Of a DNA stretch of 64,000 nucleotides, positions 44,069-52,565 are shown in pieces (positions within the stretch are counted from its first letter, which is position 1; each line of letters opens with the position of its first letter). The notes beneath the pieces are model-generated. The model searched no databases. It was not told the origin of the DNA and saw only the letters and a list, made by a program, of their open reading frames with translations. Made by a program: the position numbers and the translations under genes. The stretch is from Paenibacillus alkaliterrae (GTDB lineage: Bacteria > Bacillota > Bacilli > Paenibacillales > Paenibacillaceae): NCBI RefSeq assembly GCF_021532375.1, contig NZ_JAKGAP010000023.1, positions 53,395 to 117,394 of the forward strand, in the 5' to 3' direction.

Positions 44069-44174
44069 AGGAGATTTTTTTCTACAGCCAACAACACAAA
44101 TTTTACATATTTAGCACAATTTAACTTCATCTAATTCGCTTCAAACCTATGTTAGGTTTAATGCAACGCTACTG
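44069..44174. repeat. IS right-end sequence, outer copy
   Basis: Second copy of the 106-bp IS right end; interrupts tnpA and is followed by the right target duplication ATCCTAAAT (44175-44183). Confidence 0.85.
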
Positions 44175-44183
44175 ATCCTAAAT
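44175..44183. repeat. Target-site duplication, right (ATCCTAAAT)
   Basis: Identical to 40649-40657. Removing the element and one copy restores an uninterrupted promoter region with operators O4 and O5 five bases apart. Confidence 0.75.
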
Positions 44184-44193
44184 ACATGTTTAT
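44180..44193. promoter_or_regulatory. LacI-type operator-like site O5
   Basis: AAATACATGTTTAT, 11 of 14 matches to O2. Overlaps the right target duplication and was adjacent to O4 before the transposon arrived. Confidence 0.45.
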
Positions 44194-44248
44194 CAATGAA
44201 AAAACACGACTTATTTGACATTGCGAAACGAATGATAAACACCGCTTA

Positions 44249-44782
44249 TTAAGTACTTTGGCAGAAAATAAAATACACAGAGTCATCGATAATGTCTTTT
44301 ACGGTCTCAGCTGGTTGTTTTAGAGTATTGTCATAGATATATCGTTCATTTGATGGAGACGCTTCCATCTTGCTCATTAAAAACAATGAACGTTCTAAAG
44401 AATGAATATCGCCTCTTATACGTAGACGTTCGATTATTTTATCTTTATCGGCCCTTAATACCACATATTTTAGACTGACATTTAAATCTGAAATATGTTT
44501 ACAAAACCAATCGAGCTCATCTTCCACTACAAAATCAATGACTACATTTAAGTCATGTTGAATGAAATTTCTCGTTAAAGCAAGGATGTTATTCCATGTT
44601 AAGCTCAAACGTTCCTCCCATGAAGGCTGAGATTCGCCCTTAAACATATGAAGCAGATCATCGCCCTCAATCAGAACGCATTGCTTAATTTTTTGCGCAA
44701 GTTCTTTCGAAGCTGTCGATTTCCCCACACCGAGCGGACCAGAGATAAGATAGATGATGAGTTTATTGTTTTCATCCCGCAA
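44249..44782 (-). CDS. P-loop kinase-like protein (AAA_33 / adenylate-kinase-like)
   Basis: 177 residues. Walker A GPLGVGKST near residue 15, acidic strand VLIEGDDLLHMF, a Walker-B-like VVIDFVVEDEL near 85, and a lid-like Arg-rich segment IIERLRIRGD near 115. Typical of small-molecule kinases or kinase-like NTPases of the zeta-toxin/chloramphenicol-phosphotransferase/gluconate-kinase type; the substrate is unreadable. Before the insertion this gene lay just upstream of the operator pair and the dehydrogenase gene. It has no close partners now. Confidence 0.7.
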   Translation of the reverse strand: MRDENNKLIIYLISGPLGVGKSTASKELAQKIKQCVLIEGDDLLHMFKGESQPSWEERLSLTWNNILALTRNFIQHDLNVVIDFVVEDELDWFCKHISDLNVSLKYVVLRADKDKIIERLRIRGDIHSLERSLFLMSKMEASPSNERYIYDNTLKQPAETVKDIIDDSVYFIFCQST

Positions 44783-44834
44783 ATTTAAACACCCTCCCCT
44801 ATATGTTTCGTAACTCTAGAAATCATGACTTATG

Positions 44835-44880
44835 CAGCTCGTTCCAAGCCCTGTTTTGGCGCGCTATAATGGATTTGTAC
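44835..44880 (+). repeat. Dispersed intergenic repeat, copy B
   Basis: Contains TGGCGCGCTATAATGGATTT preceded by CCAAGCCCTG; about 80 percent identical by eye to 9013-9058 and sharing the core of the 51-bp tandem units at 20641. Confidence 0.6.
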
Positions 44881-44887
44881 ATCAACT

Positions 44888-45029
44888 TCATTCGGTTACG
44901 GAAAGGTATTTCATTGCCATCTCTTTAGCCTTCGCTATTCCATCATCAGTAAAATAAACCGATCTAGCCCTACTCCGATGGTGTTTGCCATTGTCTTCAG
45001 CTTCAGTCCATTCGTTAACACAATAACGA
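44888..45029 (-). pseudogene. C-terminal fragment of a small winged-helix-like protein (DUF6429-like?)
   Basis: Open frame ending SRARSVYFTDDGIAKAKEMA then MKYLSVTE, reminiscent of the C-terminus of DUF6429-type proteins (R-x-K-S-V-Y-x-T-x-E-G). No start or upstream domain: it runs backward into the 3' end of the EamA gene. Probably a leftover tail; identification tentative. Confidence 0.3.
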
Positions 45030-45965
45030 TTAGCCTCCAAACAAACGCATAAGCAATATTCCGATAAATGCCAGCGCAATGCCCGTTATCTCGATTTTCG
45101 TAAACTTCTCCTTCACCACAAAGCGTGTGTAAAGCAGCACGATCAGTACGTTAAGCGCTGTGACGGCGGATACTAGTCCGGCTTTGCCAAGGTCGAAGGC
45201 GGTCACGATCAGCATCATGCCAAACGCGTTTGTCGTACCGATGGCAAGACCTGCGAGGAAGGTACGCTTCGCGCTCCATACCGCGCCCGCTCTCCCCTCG
45301 ACATCAGTTGAATGCAAGGAAACCAGCACTTCCCCGCCTGCTTGGCCGGCGGCAGCTGCCACTCGCTTCGCGAGCTCCTTCTGCAGGTCCCTCAACCACC
45401 AGACTCCGAAGCAGATTGCTCCCGTCACGAACATAAAAAACATCGTCGGAAACAACTCCGCCTCCTTAATCGTCGACCACTTCCCCGAAAGGTCATTGGC
45501 CGCGAACAGCAGCATCGCGATCAAGCCCCACTGTGCGCCTTGCAGGTTTTGCAGCGAAATGTCATTGGAAAGCCGGACAAGCAAAGCCCCTCCAACAATG
45601 ACAAGAAATGCGACGAGCTGCATCGCATGCAGCTTCTCTCCCCACAGTCCGTAGGCGATAATAACGACAACTACCGAAGGCAGTGCCGTAAGGATCGCAA
45701 CCAGCGAAGCCTTGCCGACAGCAAACCCTTTGAACATGCTTGCATTCGCTCCGAATGAAAACAATCCCATCTGGATACCGATCAGCGCAGAAAGCGTCCA
45801 ATTCGAGGAGAAGGCCAGCGCGCATAGCCCGTTAACAATTGCGCCCATACTAAATGTGCCGCAAAGCAGCAAATTGCGGTTTATCGGCTTTTGACTCGTC
45901 CAATGATACAGAATTCCGCGTAAGCCGAAGCATAGAGCAGCAAATACCGAGTACGTCAACCACAT
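45030..45965 (-). CDS. EamA/DMT-family membrane transporter
   Basis: About 311 residues from ATG 45965 behind AAGGGGG. Ten predicted membrane helices in two EamA repeats (first LTYSVFAALCFGLRGILYHW; second around TFLAGLAIGTTNAFGMMLIV) with a hydrophilic linker of about 40 residues (KELAKRVAAAAGQAGGEV). Drug/metabolite transporter superfamily; the substrate cannot be inferred and no linked enzyme gene suggests one. Divergent from the dioxygenase-like gene. Confidence 0.85.
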   Translation of the reverse strand: MWLTYSVFAALCFGLRGILYHWTSQKPINRNLLLCGTFSMGAIVNGLCALAFSSNWTLSALIGIQMGLFSFGANASMFKGFAVGKASLVAILTALPSVVVVIIAYGLWGEKLHAMQLVAFLVIVGGALLVRLSNDISLQNLQGAQWGLIAMLLFAANDLSGKWSTIKEAELFPTMFFMFVTGAICFGVWWLRDLQKELAKRVAAAAGQAGGEVLVSLHSTDVEGRAGAVWSAKRTFLAGLAIGTTNAFGMMLIVTAFDLGKAGLVSAVTALNVLIVLLYTRFVVKEKFTKIEITGIALAFIGILLMRLFGG

Positions 45966-46240
45966 GAGAGCCATCCCCCTTTCCTGCGTCATGCCTTCCA
46001 GCATGGTGAACATAATGTACCTATCATAACAAGCGGAAGCCCGTTTGTCTGTAAGGTACAACGGGGAAAATTTATGCTTACTTTTAATTATCTGCTTTAT
46101 TTTTTATTGCTAATGCGCTAAAATAAGCATGAAAGAAAGCCACAGGCGAGCGGCGTTTTCAACCGCTCAAAAAGGGCACCCTTTGGGTGTATAACTTTCA
46201 ACGTGCATGTGTCTTCATTATAGGAGAGGAAGTGATCGCG

Positions 46241-47113
46241 ATGTCATCTTTTTTGGATGAGAATATAACGCTGGGCGAAGTTAAATTGAAGGTTAGTCAG
46301 TTGGACAGATCGATTAAGTTCTATGAAGAGGTTGTCGGGCTGAGGCTGCTGCGTCATGATGCGGAGAAGCGCGTTGCTTCATTTACCGCGGATGGCCGGC
46401 AACCGCTGCTCGTCCTGGAGGAAATACCGAATGCGGCCGTGCCGCAAAGACAGTCCTATGCGGGGCTTTACCATTTTGCGAAATTGCTCCCTGACCGCCG
46501 TTCCCTCTCGCTTGCTTTGCATAATTTGATTCGGTCGGGCATCCATATCGGGCAAGCCGATCATCTGGTCAGCGAAGCGCTCTATATTGCCGACCCGGAC
46601 AATAACGGAATAGAAATCTATGCCGACCGTCCGCGGGAGCAGTGGAGACGCGATGCTGCCGGCAGCTACGTGATGGCATCCGACCCGCTTGCATGGGAGA
46701 GCTTGCTTGCGGAAAGCGAGGGCGCGAAATGGAGCGGCCTTCCGGAGGAATCCGTCATTGGACATATCCATTTGCATGTCGGCGATTTAAGGCTGTCGAG
46801 AGCCTTCTACGAAGGGAAGCTCGGCTTTGACGTTGTCGGCGATTATGCGCAAATGTCTGCTGTGTTCGTATCCGCAGGCGGATATCACCACCACATCGGC
46901 ATGAACATTTGGGCGGGAGCAGGCGCGACTCTGCCTCCGGCGAATACGGTCGGACTTTCCTGCTTCACGATTGTGTTCCCTGCCGCGGCCGCGCGTGAAT
47001 CGGTTCTTGCCCATTTGCGCAGCGAAGGGATTTCATCCGCCGAACAAGACAGCGCGTACGTTATTCATGATCCTTCCGGGATTGCCATCCGTCTCGCCGT
47101 GGGAGCCGCTTAA
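46241..47113 (+). CDS. Two-domain VOC protein, catechol-2,3-dioxygenase-like (CatE-like)
   Basis: About 290 residues from ATG 46241 (GGAGAGGAAGTG upstream). Two VOC modules: residues about 8-130 (LGEVKLKVSQLDRSIKFYEE, DPDNNGIEIYADRPREQW) and about 165-285 (IGHIHLHVGDLRLSRAFYEG, HHIGMNIWAG, VIHDPSGIAIRL). The metal ligands His, His and Glu of extradiol dioxygenases have candidates in the second module (HIHLHV, YHHHIG). Bacillales CatE/YfiE proteins share this layout, but ring cleavage is not proven here. Convergent with and overlapping the AraC gene by 4 bp. Confidence 0.8.
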   Translation: MSSFLDENITLGEVKLKVSQLDRSIKFYEEVVGLRLLRHDAEKRVASFTADGRQPLLVLEEIPNAAVPQRQSYAGLYHFAKLLPDRRSLSLALHNLIRSGIHIGQADHLVSEALYIADPDNNGIEIYADRPREQWRRDAAGSYVMASDPLAWESLLAESEGAKWSGLPEESVIGHIHLHVGDLRLSRAFYEGKLGFDVVGDYAQMSAVFVSAGGYHHHIGMNIWAGAGATLPPANTVGLSCFTIVFPAAAARESVLAHLRSEGISSAEQDSAYVIHDPSGIAIRLAVGAA

Positions 47114-47964
47114 TCAAGCTGCGCACCATGACCGTAGATGGTTCGATACATTTTCGGCGATACGCCTTCCACGGAACGAAATACCTTTATAAAATAACTC
47201 GCTTGCGCGAACCCGCACCGAGCCGCCACCTCTGTCACGGATAATGCCGTTGTCGCTAGCATCAGCTTGGCCGCTACGATTCGGCATTCCGTGACATAGT
47301 GATTCGGCGTTTTCCCCATAACTTGCTGAAACAGCCTCAGAAAGTGATAGCTGCTATAGCCGGCAAGTGCTGCCATTCGCGAGAGGCTCCATGCCTCCTC
47401 GCAGCGAAGCCGAATTTGGTCGGCAGCCATCCGAATCGCATTTTGCTTCTCCAGCGCAGACGATCCCTCCAGCCGTTCCGAATGCTGCACCAGCTCCGCT
47501 AATATTTCATACAGCAGCGCGGACAGCTTGGGCTCGTTACTCGTCTCGAACGGGCTGCATAGCGCATACATCTCCTCCGTCAGCTCCATAAAACGCTCCC
47601 GATTAGCGAAAGTAAACAGCCAGCATCCGAAATCATCGGCCTCCCGAAGCATCGGAAGCGGGATCTGCGTCTCAAAATGGATCCACCGCACATCCCACGG
47701 ATAATGCTCACTCGAGCTATATTGCTGATAGGCATGCTTCGGAAACAGAAAGCCGTCTCCAGCCTTCAGTTGCAATTTCTCCCCTCCAATGCCATTCATC
47801 ACGTAACCGCTGCCCTCAAAAATAAGATGAAGATTATAATGCTTCAGCTGCCCGCGCTCTCTCCGCTCGGCATGCTGCGGAAAATCTTTGTATCGGCCGA
47901 ATAAATCCGGGTAGCATACATACTGGGAAAATGATGGTTTCGGTACAATATAGTGCTGGCGCAT
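47110..47964 (-). CDS. AraC-family regulator, likely of the GH42 gene
   Basis: 284 residues. Cupin-like N-terminal domain (LHLIFEGSGYVMNGIGGEKL, GDGFLFPKHAYQQYSS) and a complete C-terminal double helix-turn-helix (LSRMAALAGYSSYHFLRLFQ; VAARCGFAQASYFIKVFRSV). Divergently transcribed from the beta-galactosidase gene with a 158-bp shared control region, so it probably activates that gene in response to a galactoside. The inducer is inferred. Confidence 0.88.
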   Translation of the reverse strand: MRQHYIVPKPSFSQYVCYPDLFGRYKDFPQHAERRERGQLKHYNLHLIFEGSGYVMNGIGGEKLQLKAGDGFLFPKHAYQQYSSSEHYPWDVRWIHFETQIPLPMLREADDFGCWLFTFANRERFMELTEEMYALCSPFETSNEPKLSALLYEILAELVQHSERLEGSSALEKQNAIRMAADQIRLRCEEAWSLSRMAALAGYSSYHFLRLFQQVMGKTPNHYVTECRIVAAKLMLATTALSVTEVAARCGFAQASYFIKVFRSVEGVSPKMYRTIYGHGAQLD

Positions 47965-48122
47965 CTTGTGCAGCCTCCTGAATCAAGTTCGCAATATTGT
48001 ATCATAAATCGCAGGATATTGTCATTTACGTCAACACCTATAGATTTTAAAATAAAGAAAGCTCATTCTTATTCGCAATATATTTATATTTTAAAGCTAA
48101 AACCCATTAGGAGGAACATACA

Positions 48123-50171
48123 ATGAAACATACGGATGCGCTCAAACCATTTCGCCTTGGCGTCTGTTATTATCCGGAGCATTAGGAGCTATGGGACGAT
48201 GATTTCCGCCGCATGCGGGAGCTCGGCTTCTCGGTCGTTCGCGTAGCCGAATTTGCATGGTCGATATTCGAACCGACGGAGGGCGTGTTTCAGTTCGGAC
48301 TGTTCGACCGCGCGCTTGAGCTTGCGCATAAGCATGGACTAAAGGTCATTATCGGCACGCCGACCGCAACGCCTCCAGCTTGGCTCACCCATAAGTATCC
48401 CGAAGTGCTGAATGTTACGCAAGAAGGAGTAACGCTGCACCATGGCCTCCGCCGCCACTATAATTATAGCAGTCAAAAGTACCGCGAGCTTTCCGCTATC
48501 ATCACCCGCCGGATGGCTGAGCACTATAAGGATCATCCTGCCGTTATCGGCTGGCAAATCGACAATGAGTTCAACTGTGAAATCAACGAGTTTTACGCAC
48601 CTGCCGATCATGATGCATTCCGTGAATGGTGCATAACGAAATACGGCACGCTGGACAAGCTGAACGAAGCATGGGGCACCGTTTTTTGGAGTCAGACCTA
48701 TTCCGAGTGGGAGCAAGTATGCTTGCCGCGTCCCACGCCCGGCAAAAAGCAGCCCAATCCGCATCAGGCGCTGGACGAGAAGCGGTTTATATCCGACAAC
48801 ACCATATCTTACGCGAAGGTTCAGACCGATATTTTGCGGGAGGTCGCTCCTCATCAGTGGCTAACGACTAACGGGCTGTTCGGCCATTTGGACAGCCACC
48901 GCATGCAGGACGATTTGCTGGATTTCTTCAGCTATGATTCGTATCCGCAGTTTTCAACGATATATTATGACAAGAACGAGGAAAACCCGCTCGCAGATAG
49001 AGGCTGGAGCCAAACGCTCAGCGCGGTTCGCTCGATCTCTCCTAACTTCTGCATCATGGAGCAGCAAGCAGGGCCTGGCGGCTGGGTGAACCGAATGGAT
49101 ATGCCATCGCCTAAGCCTGGACAAATGAGGCTGTGGACGTACCAATCGATCGCGCACGGCGCGAATATGGTGGTGTATTTCCGCTGGAGAACGGCAACCT
49201 TCGGCAACGAAATTTATTGGCATGGGATTAACGACTATCACAATAAGCTGAACCGCCGCGTTCACGAGGCCGGTCGAATCGGTGCAGAGCTTGCTCAAGC
49301 GGGAAGCCGTATTGCTTCGACCCGTTATACTGCGGACATCGCAATGCTGCGTGATTACGATAATGAGTGGGACGGGGAATATGATGTATGGCATGGCCCG
49401 TTCTCGCGGCAAAGCGGCAAGGCATGGTTCAAGGCGCTGACTCGAAGGCACATTCCCAGCGATACTGTCTATGTTCGCACTGGTACGACCATCGAGGATT
49501 TGAAGCGCTATAAAGTGCTTATCTATCCGCATCCTGCCATTATGCGCGATGAAACGGCTGCGCTTCTGGAGCAATACACGCGAGAAGGCGGCATCATAAT
49601 CTTCGGATGCCGTACCGGCTATAAGGACGAGCGCGGACATTGCTACATGCGTCCATTCCCGGGTGCAGCGGCTGCGCTGACCGGCATTTCCGTCGAAGAG
49701 TTCACGATGGTGAAAGGAACGCGGGAGGCTGTTTCCATGAAATGGAGCGGCGGCAAGGAAGCGCTGACAGGCGCGGATTCGTTTAATGACGTCCTGCTGC
49801 CGGAGAGCGATTCGGTCGTAGTCGTCGCTCATTACGCCTCTGACTATTATGCCGGCAAGCCTGCCGTTACGAAGAACAAGTTCGGCGAAGGAGAAGCTTG
49901 GTATTTCGGCGCCGTGTTCAACGAGTCTTCAGCCGGACAAATCATCGAGCGGCTCGGCCTTGTCTCGCCGGCAGCTGACTGGCTCGCACTGCCGGAGCAG
50001 GTCGAGCTCAGCATCCGTCAGGATGCTTCCGGTCCGCTCCACTTCCTGCTCAACTACAGCGAGCAGCCGGCGCTAATCACGCTCAGCGAAGAGAAAACCG
50101 ATCTCCTCACCGGCAAGAAGCTTAGCGGTACCGTAGACCTCGAGGGCTACGGCGTCCTCGTGCTAAGCTGA
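48123..50171 (+). pseudogene. GH42 beta-galactosidase with in-frame amber codon 21
   Basis: From ATG 48123, eight bases after AGGAGG, the frame reads RLGVCYYPEH, then TAG at 48183-48185, then ELWDDDFRRMRELGFSVVRV to a normal end at 50171 (682 codons). GH42 enzymes have Trp here (YYPEHW), so a single TGG-to-TAG change fits. Everything else is intact: acid/base Glu in GWQIDNEFNCE near 148, nucleophile Glu in CIMEQQAGPGGW near 311, a trimerisation-like domain and a C-terminal beta domain. Without readthrough, translation could restart only at ATG 48213, losing the first barrel strand. Sequencing error is possible. Confidence 0.85.
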
Positions 50172-50196
50172 CTGAAGCGAACAATAAATAAATTCA

Positions 50197-50233
50197 AAGA
50201 CGTCTGCATACGGATATCAGACGTCTTTTTTTT
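50197..50233 (+). terminator. Intrinsic terminator after the GH42 gene
   Basis: AAGACGTCTG pairs with CAGACGTCTT, 11-base loop, then a run of eight T; 26 bp past the stop. Confidence 0.9.
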
Positions 50234-50411
50234 GTGAGTCCAGCATTAGAGCTGTCTCTAGGATTCAAGCTCCGAGCTCCCTAGTAACTTCGTGCAGAAG
50301 GCTCCGCATCGGCGCAGATTAACTTACCCGCTTAGACCTTTTGAATTTTAAAAGCTAATTTCCACTTCGCCGTGCTGCCGCAGTATCCGCCCCACGACCA
50401 TAACAACTCCT
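50234..50411. other. Intergenic region between GH42 and czcD genes
   Basis: No credible gene. A 17-codon minus-strand frame (MVVGRILRQHGEVEISF, about 50349-50402) has AGGAG five bases before its ATG, just after the czcD stop. It is too short to call. Confidence 0.3.
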
Positions 50412-51440
50412 TTATACCTTCAACTCCGCATGCTTGAGCTCCGATTTCTCGATCTGGATCGTTGAATGCTCGATATGAAAATCGGTGGAGATTTGCCGGA
50501 TCGCTTCCTGTAGCACCGCCTGGCAATCTGCACGATCCTCCACAATAAGATGGCAGCTTAAGGAATCGAGCCCTGACGTAATGGTCCAGATATGAAGGTC
50601 ATGCACATCCTTTACCCCTTCGATTCGAAGCAGCACTGTTTTTACTTGTTCGGCATCCACGCTCGGCGGAGTACCTTCCATCAGAATGTGTACCGTCGAT
50701 TTGATAATACCCCATGCGCTTTTTAAAATTAGCAGCGCGACGACAACACTAATAATTGGATCAGCAATATACCAAGAAAATAAGGACATCAGAATCCCCG
50801 CAATGATCGCGCCCACGGAGCCTAATGCATCGCCGAGAACATGGAGATACGCGCTGCGAACGTTCAGGTTATCCTTCACATCGGCTTTCCGTATAAGAAA
50901 CCACGCACTCGCGAGATTCGCGAACAGCCCTATAAGCGCAATGATTATCATCGTTCCGCTTGCCACTGTCGGCGGCTCCATAAATCGTTTGGCTGCCTCG
51001 ACTATAATAAAAGCAGCAATTACGAATAACGTAACTCCATTCAGTAATGCGGCCAAAATTTCAAAGCGATGAAAGCCGTAGGTTCTAATAGATGAAGCCG
51101 GCCTTACGGCGATCCACATCGCGACTAAGCTTAACGCCAGAGCGGCCGCATCGCTAAGCATGTGACCGGAGTCCGACAGCAGCGCCAATGAATTCGTCAT
51201 TAACCCTCCGACAAATTCCAAGAACATAATGCCTGTCGTGATGATAAGGGCAATTAGCAAGCCCGCTTTATTATTCGGCCCATGATGGTGATGGTGTCCA
51301 TGATGTCCATGGGAATGACCATGATGGTGGCTGTGGGAGTGTTTGCCCTTATTATCCCCATGGCCGCACGATCCGGAATGCCCGTGCGAATGTTCAGTAT
51401 TATCATGCTCAGCGTCTTGCTTACGCCCTGATTTACTCAT
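50412..51440 (-). CDS. czcD: CDF-family cation efflux protein (Zn/Cd/Co)
   Basis: 342 residues, cytoplasmic membrane. A histidine-rich N-terminus (HSHSHHHGHSHGHHGHHHHH) probably buffers metal. Six helices follow, with site-A ligands in SLALLSDSGHMLSDAAAL (HxxxD) and in LHVLGDALGSVG, and a C-terminal cytoplasmic metallochaperone-like domain (VLLRIEGVKDVHDLHIWTIT). Exports zinc and related divalent cations in exchange for protons. No linked ArsR/SmtB repressor was seen. Stop at 50412. Confidence 0.93.
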   Translation of the reverse strand: MSKSGRKQDAEHDNTEHSHGHSGSCGHGDNKGKHSHSHHHGHSHGHHGHHHHHGPNNKAGLLIALIITTGIMFLEFVGGLMTNSLALLSDSGHMLSDAAALALSLVAMWIAVRPASSIRTYGFHRFEILAALLNGVTLFVIAAFIIVEAAKRFMEPPTVASGTMIIIALIGLFANLASAWFLIRKADVKDNLNVRSAYLHVLGDALGSVGAIIAGILMSLFSWYIADPIISVVVALLILKSAWGIIKSTVHILMEGTPPSVDAEQVKTVLLRIEGVKDVHDLHIWTITSGLDSLSCHLIVEDRADCQAVLQEAIRQISTDFHIEHSTIQIEKSELKHAELKV

Positions 51441-51610
51441 CCAAATCTCCCCCAGTTCGAAACCTCCAAATTAATAATCACCCATAATGCGTTGGACATT
51501 ATTCTATATCTGAATATATATGAATACATGCTCATATGTATTATATGTAAAATACCACCTTCTTGCAACGACTTATTGAATTCTAACCTGCCTATCAAAG
51601 AAGCACCCGA

Positions 51611-52549
51611 TTACTTGCCGCCTTGTTCCGGCTGATGCACCGGCTGCTCCGTAACGACCGAGCCGTCATCTAGACGCAGCCACGACTCGAACTCCCGCTC
51701 TCCGGCATGCATACGGATGACTCGGGCCCCGCGCGGGAACTCATCCCGGCCGTACGTGTTGTACCCGGTTGCCCGCCCGTAGCACAGTTTAATGCCATGC
51801 AGAGTGCCGCAGTAATCGTTCACGTGATCATGTCCCGCAAACGTCCCTATAACGTCGCCCATCTCAACCATAGCCGAGAAAAAGCCGGTGTTGATTTTCG
51901 GGCAGCATACGTCTTCCAGCTTGTTGCCGCAGCAAACTTCGCGCTGCCATACTTCGTCGTATTCCGGAAGCGGTATGTGGAAGAAGGCAAGCGCCGGCAG
52001 CGGATTTCCTCCGTTCTGCTCAGTGAGCTCGCGGGATTGCTGCATGTACCAGTTAATCTGGCCGCGTTCGATCCAGCCGTATCCATTCACATGCGGGAGC
52101 GTCGACACGCTGCCCGAATCAAGGAAATATAGAGCAGCGGCAGTCCGACCGTTTGCGTCGGCCACCTTCAGCACATAATTGCCGGCACCGCCGATATTTG
52201 CAGGACCGCTCTCTGCCAGCACGTTCTTGCATTCGGTCACCGCTTGCATCAGTTCTTGTCTCGTAATCTTTTCTTCGGTATCGTGATTGCCGTACACGAC
52301 AGCCCACGGAATTCCACTCTGCTCTACGGCCGCGGCAATTTCACGAAATGCGGCGATCGGGTCGGGGCAGCGGTTCGCTTCCACAACGTCGCCGGTAAAT
52401 ACGATGAGATCAGGTTTTTCCATTTCCATTACACGTACGATCAAGTCGCGGGTACGCAGATCTTTCTCATTTCCTTCAATAAAGTGAACATCGGTAAACT
52501 GTACGATCGTAAATGTATGATCCGGACGAAAAGTCAATGTCTGTTTCAT
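51611..52549 (-). CDS. Calcineurin-like metallophosphoesterase
   Basis: About 312 residues from ATG 52549. All metallophosphatase motifs in order: QFTDVHF (DxH), VFTGDVV (GDxx), VVYGNHD (GNHD), LAFFHIPLPEY, and FAGHDHVNDY (GHDH). Resembles purple-acid-phosphatase/YkuE-like phosphodiesterases; cytoplasmic, with no signal peptide. Last gene of a DeoR-PHP phosphatase-phosphoesterase operon, so it likely acts on a sugar- or nucleoside-phosphate in the same pathway. Separated by a few bases from the PHP gene. Confidence 0.87.
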   Translation of the reverse strand: MKQTLTFRPDHTFTIVQFTDVHFIEGNEKDLRTRDLIVRVMEMEKPDLIVFTGDVVEANRCPDPIAAFREIAAAVEQSGIPWAVVYGNHDTEEKITRQELMQAVTECKNVLAESGPANIGGAGNYVLKVADANGRTAAALYFLDSGSVSTLPHVNGYGWIERGQINWYMQQSRELTEQNGGNPLPALAFFHIPLPEYDEVWQREVCCGNKLEDVCCPKINTGFFSAMVEMGDVIGTFAGHDHVNDYCGTLHGIKLCYGRATGYNTYGRDEFPRGARVIRMHAGEREFESWLRLDDGSVVTEQPVHQPEQGGK

Positions 52550-52565
52550 AATAACGGGATCCACC

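Larger units (their letters stand above)
40658..44174. mobile_element. IS4-family composite element carrying Tn3-derived cargo
   Basis: The ends are inverted repeats: left CAGTAGCGTTGCATAAAC, right (reverse complement) CAGTAGCGTTGCATTAAACC. ATCCTAAAT flanks both sides. Contents from left: an IS4-like insertion sequence (40658-42006) with its own right end; a toxin-antitoxin pair; a recombination site and TnpI-like recombinase; the 5' part of a Tn3-family tnpA; and a second 106-bp copy of the IS right end that truncates tnpA. The single outer duplication indicates that the whole 3.5 kb moved as one unit using the left end and the far right end. Confidence 0.75.

Noticed and set aside
48954..49832. 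292-codon antisense frame inside the GH42 gene
   Set aside because: No start signal or family; shadow of a highly conserved coding region.
50332..50526. 64-codon frame overlapping the end of czcD
   Set aside because: Mostly inside czcD in another frame; only its tail is outside, no ribosome site for its start.
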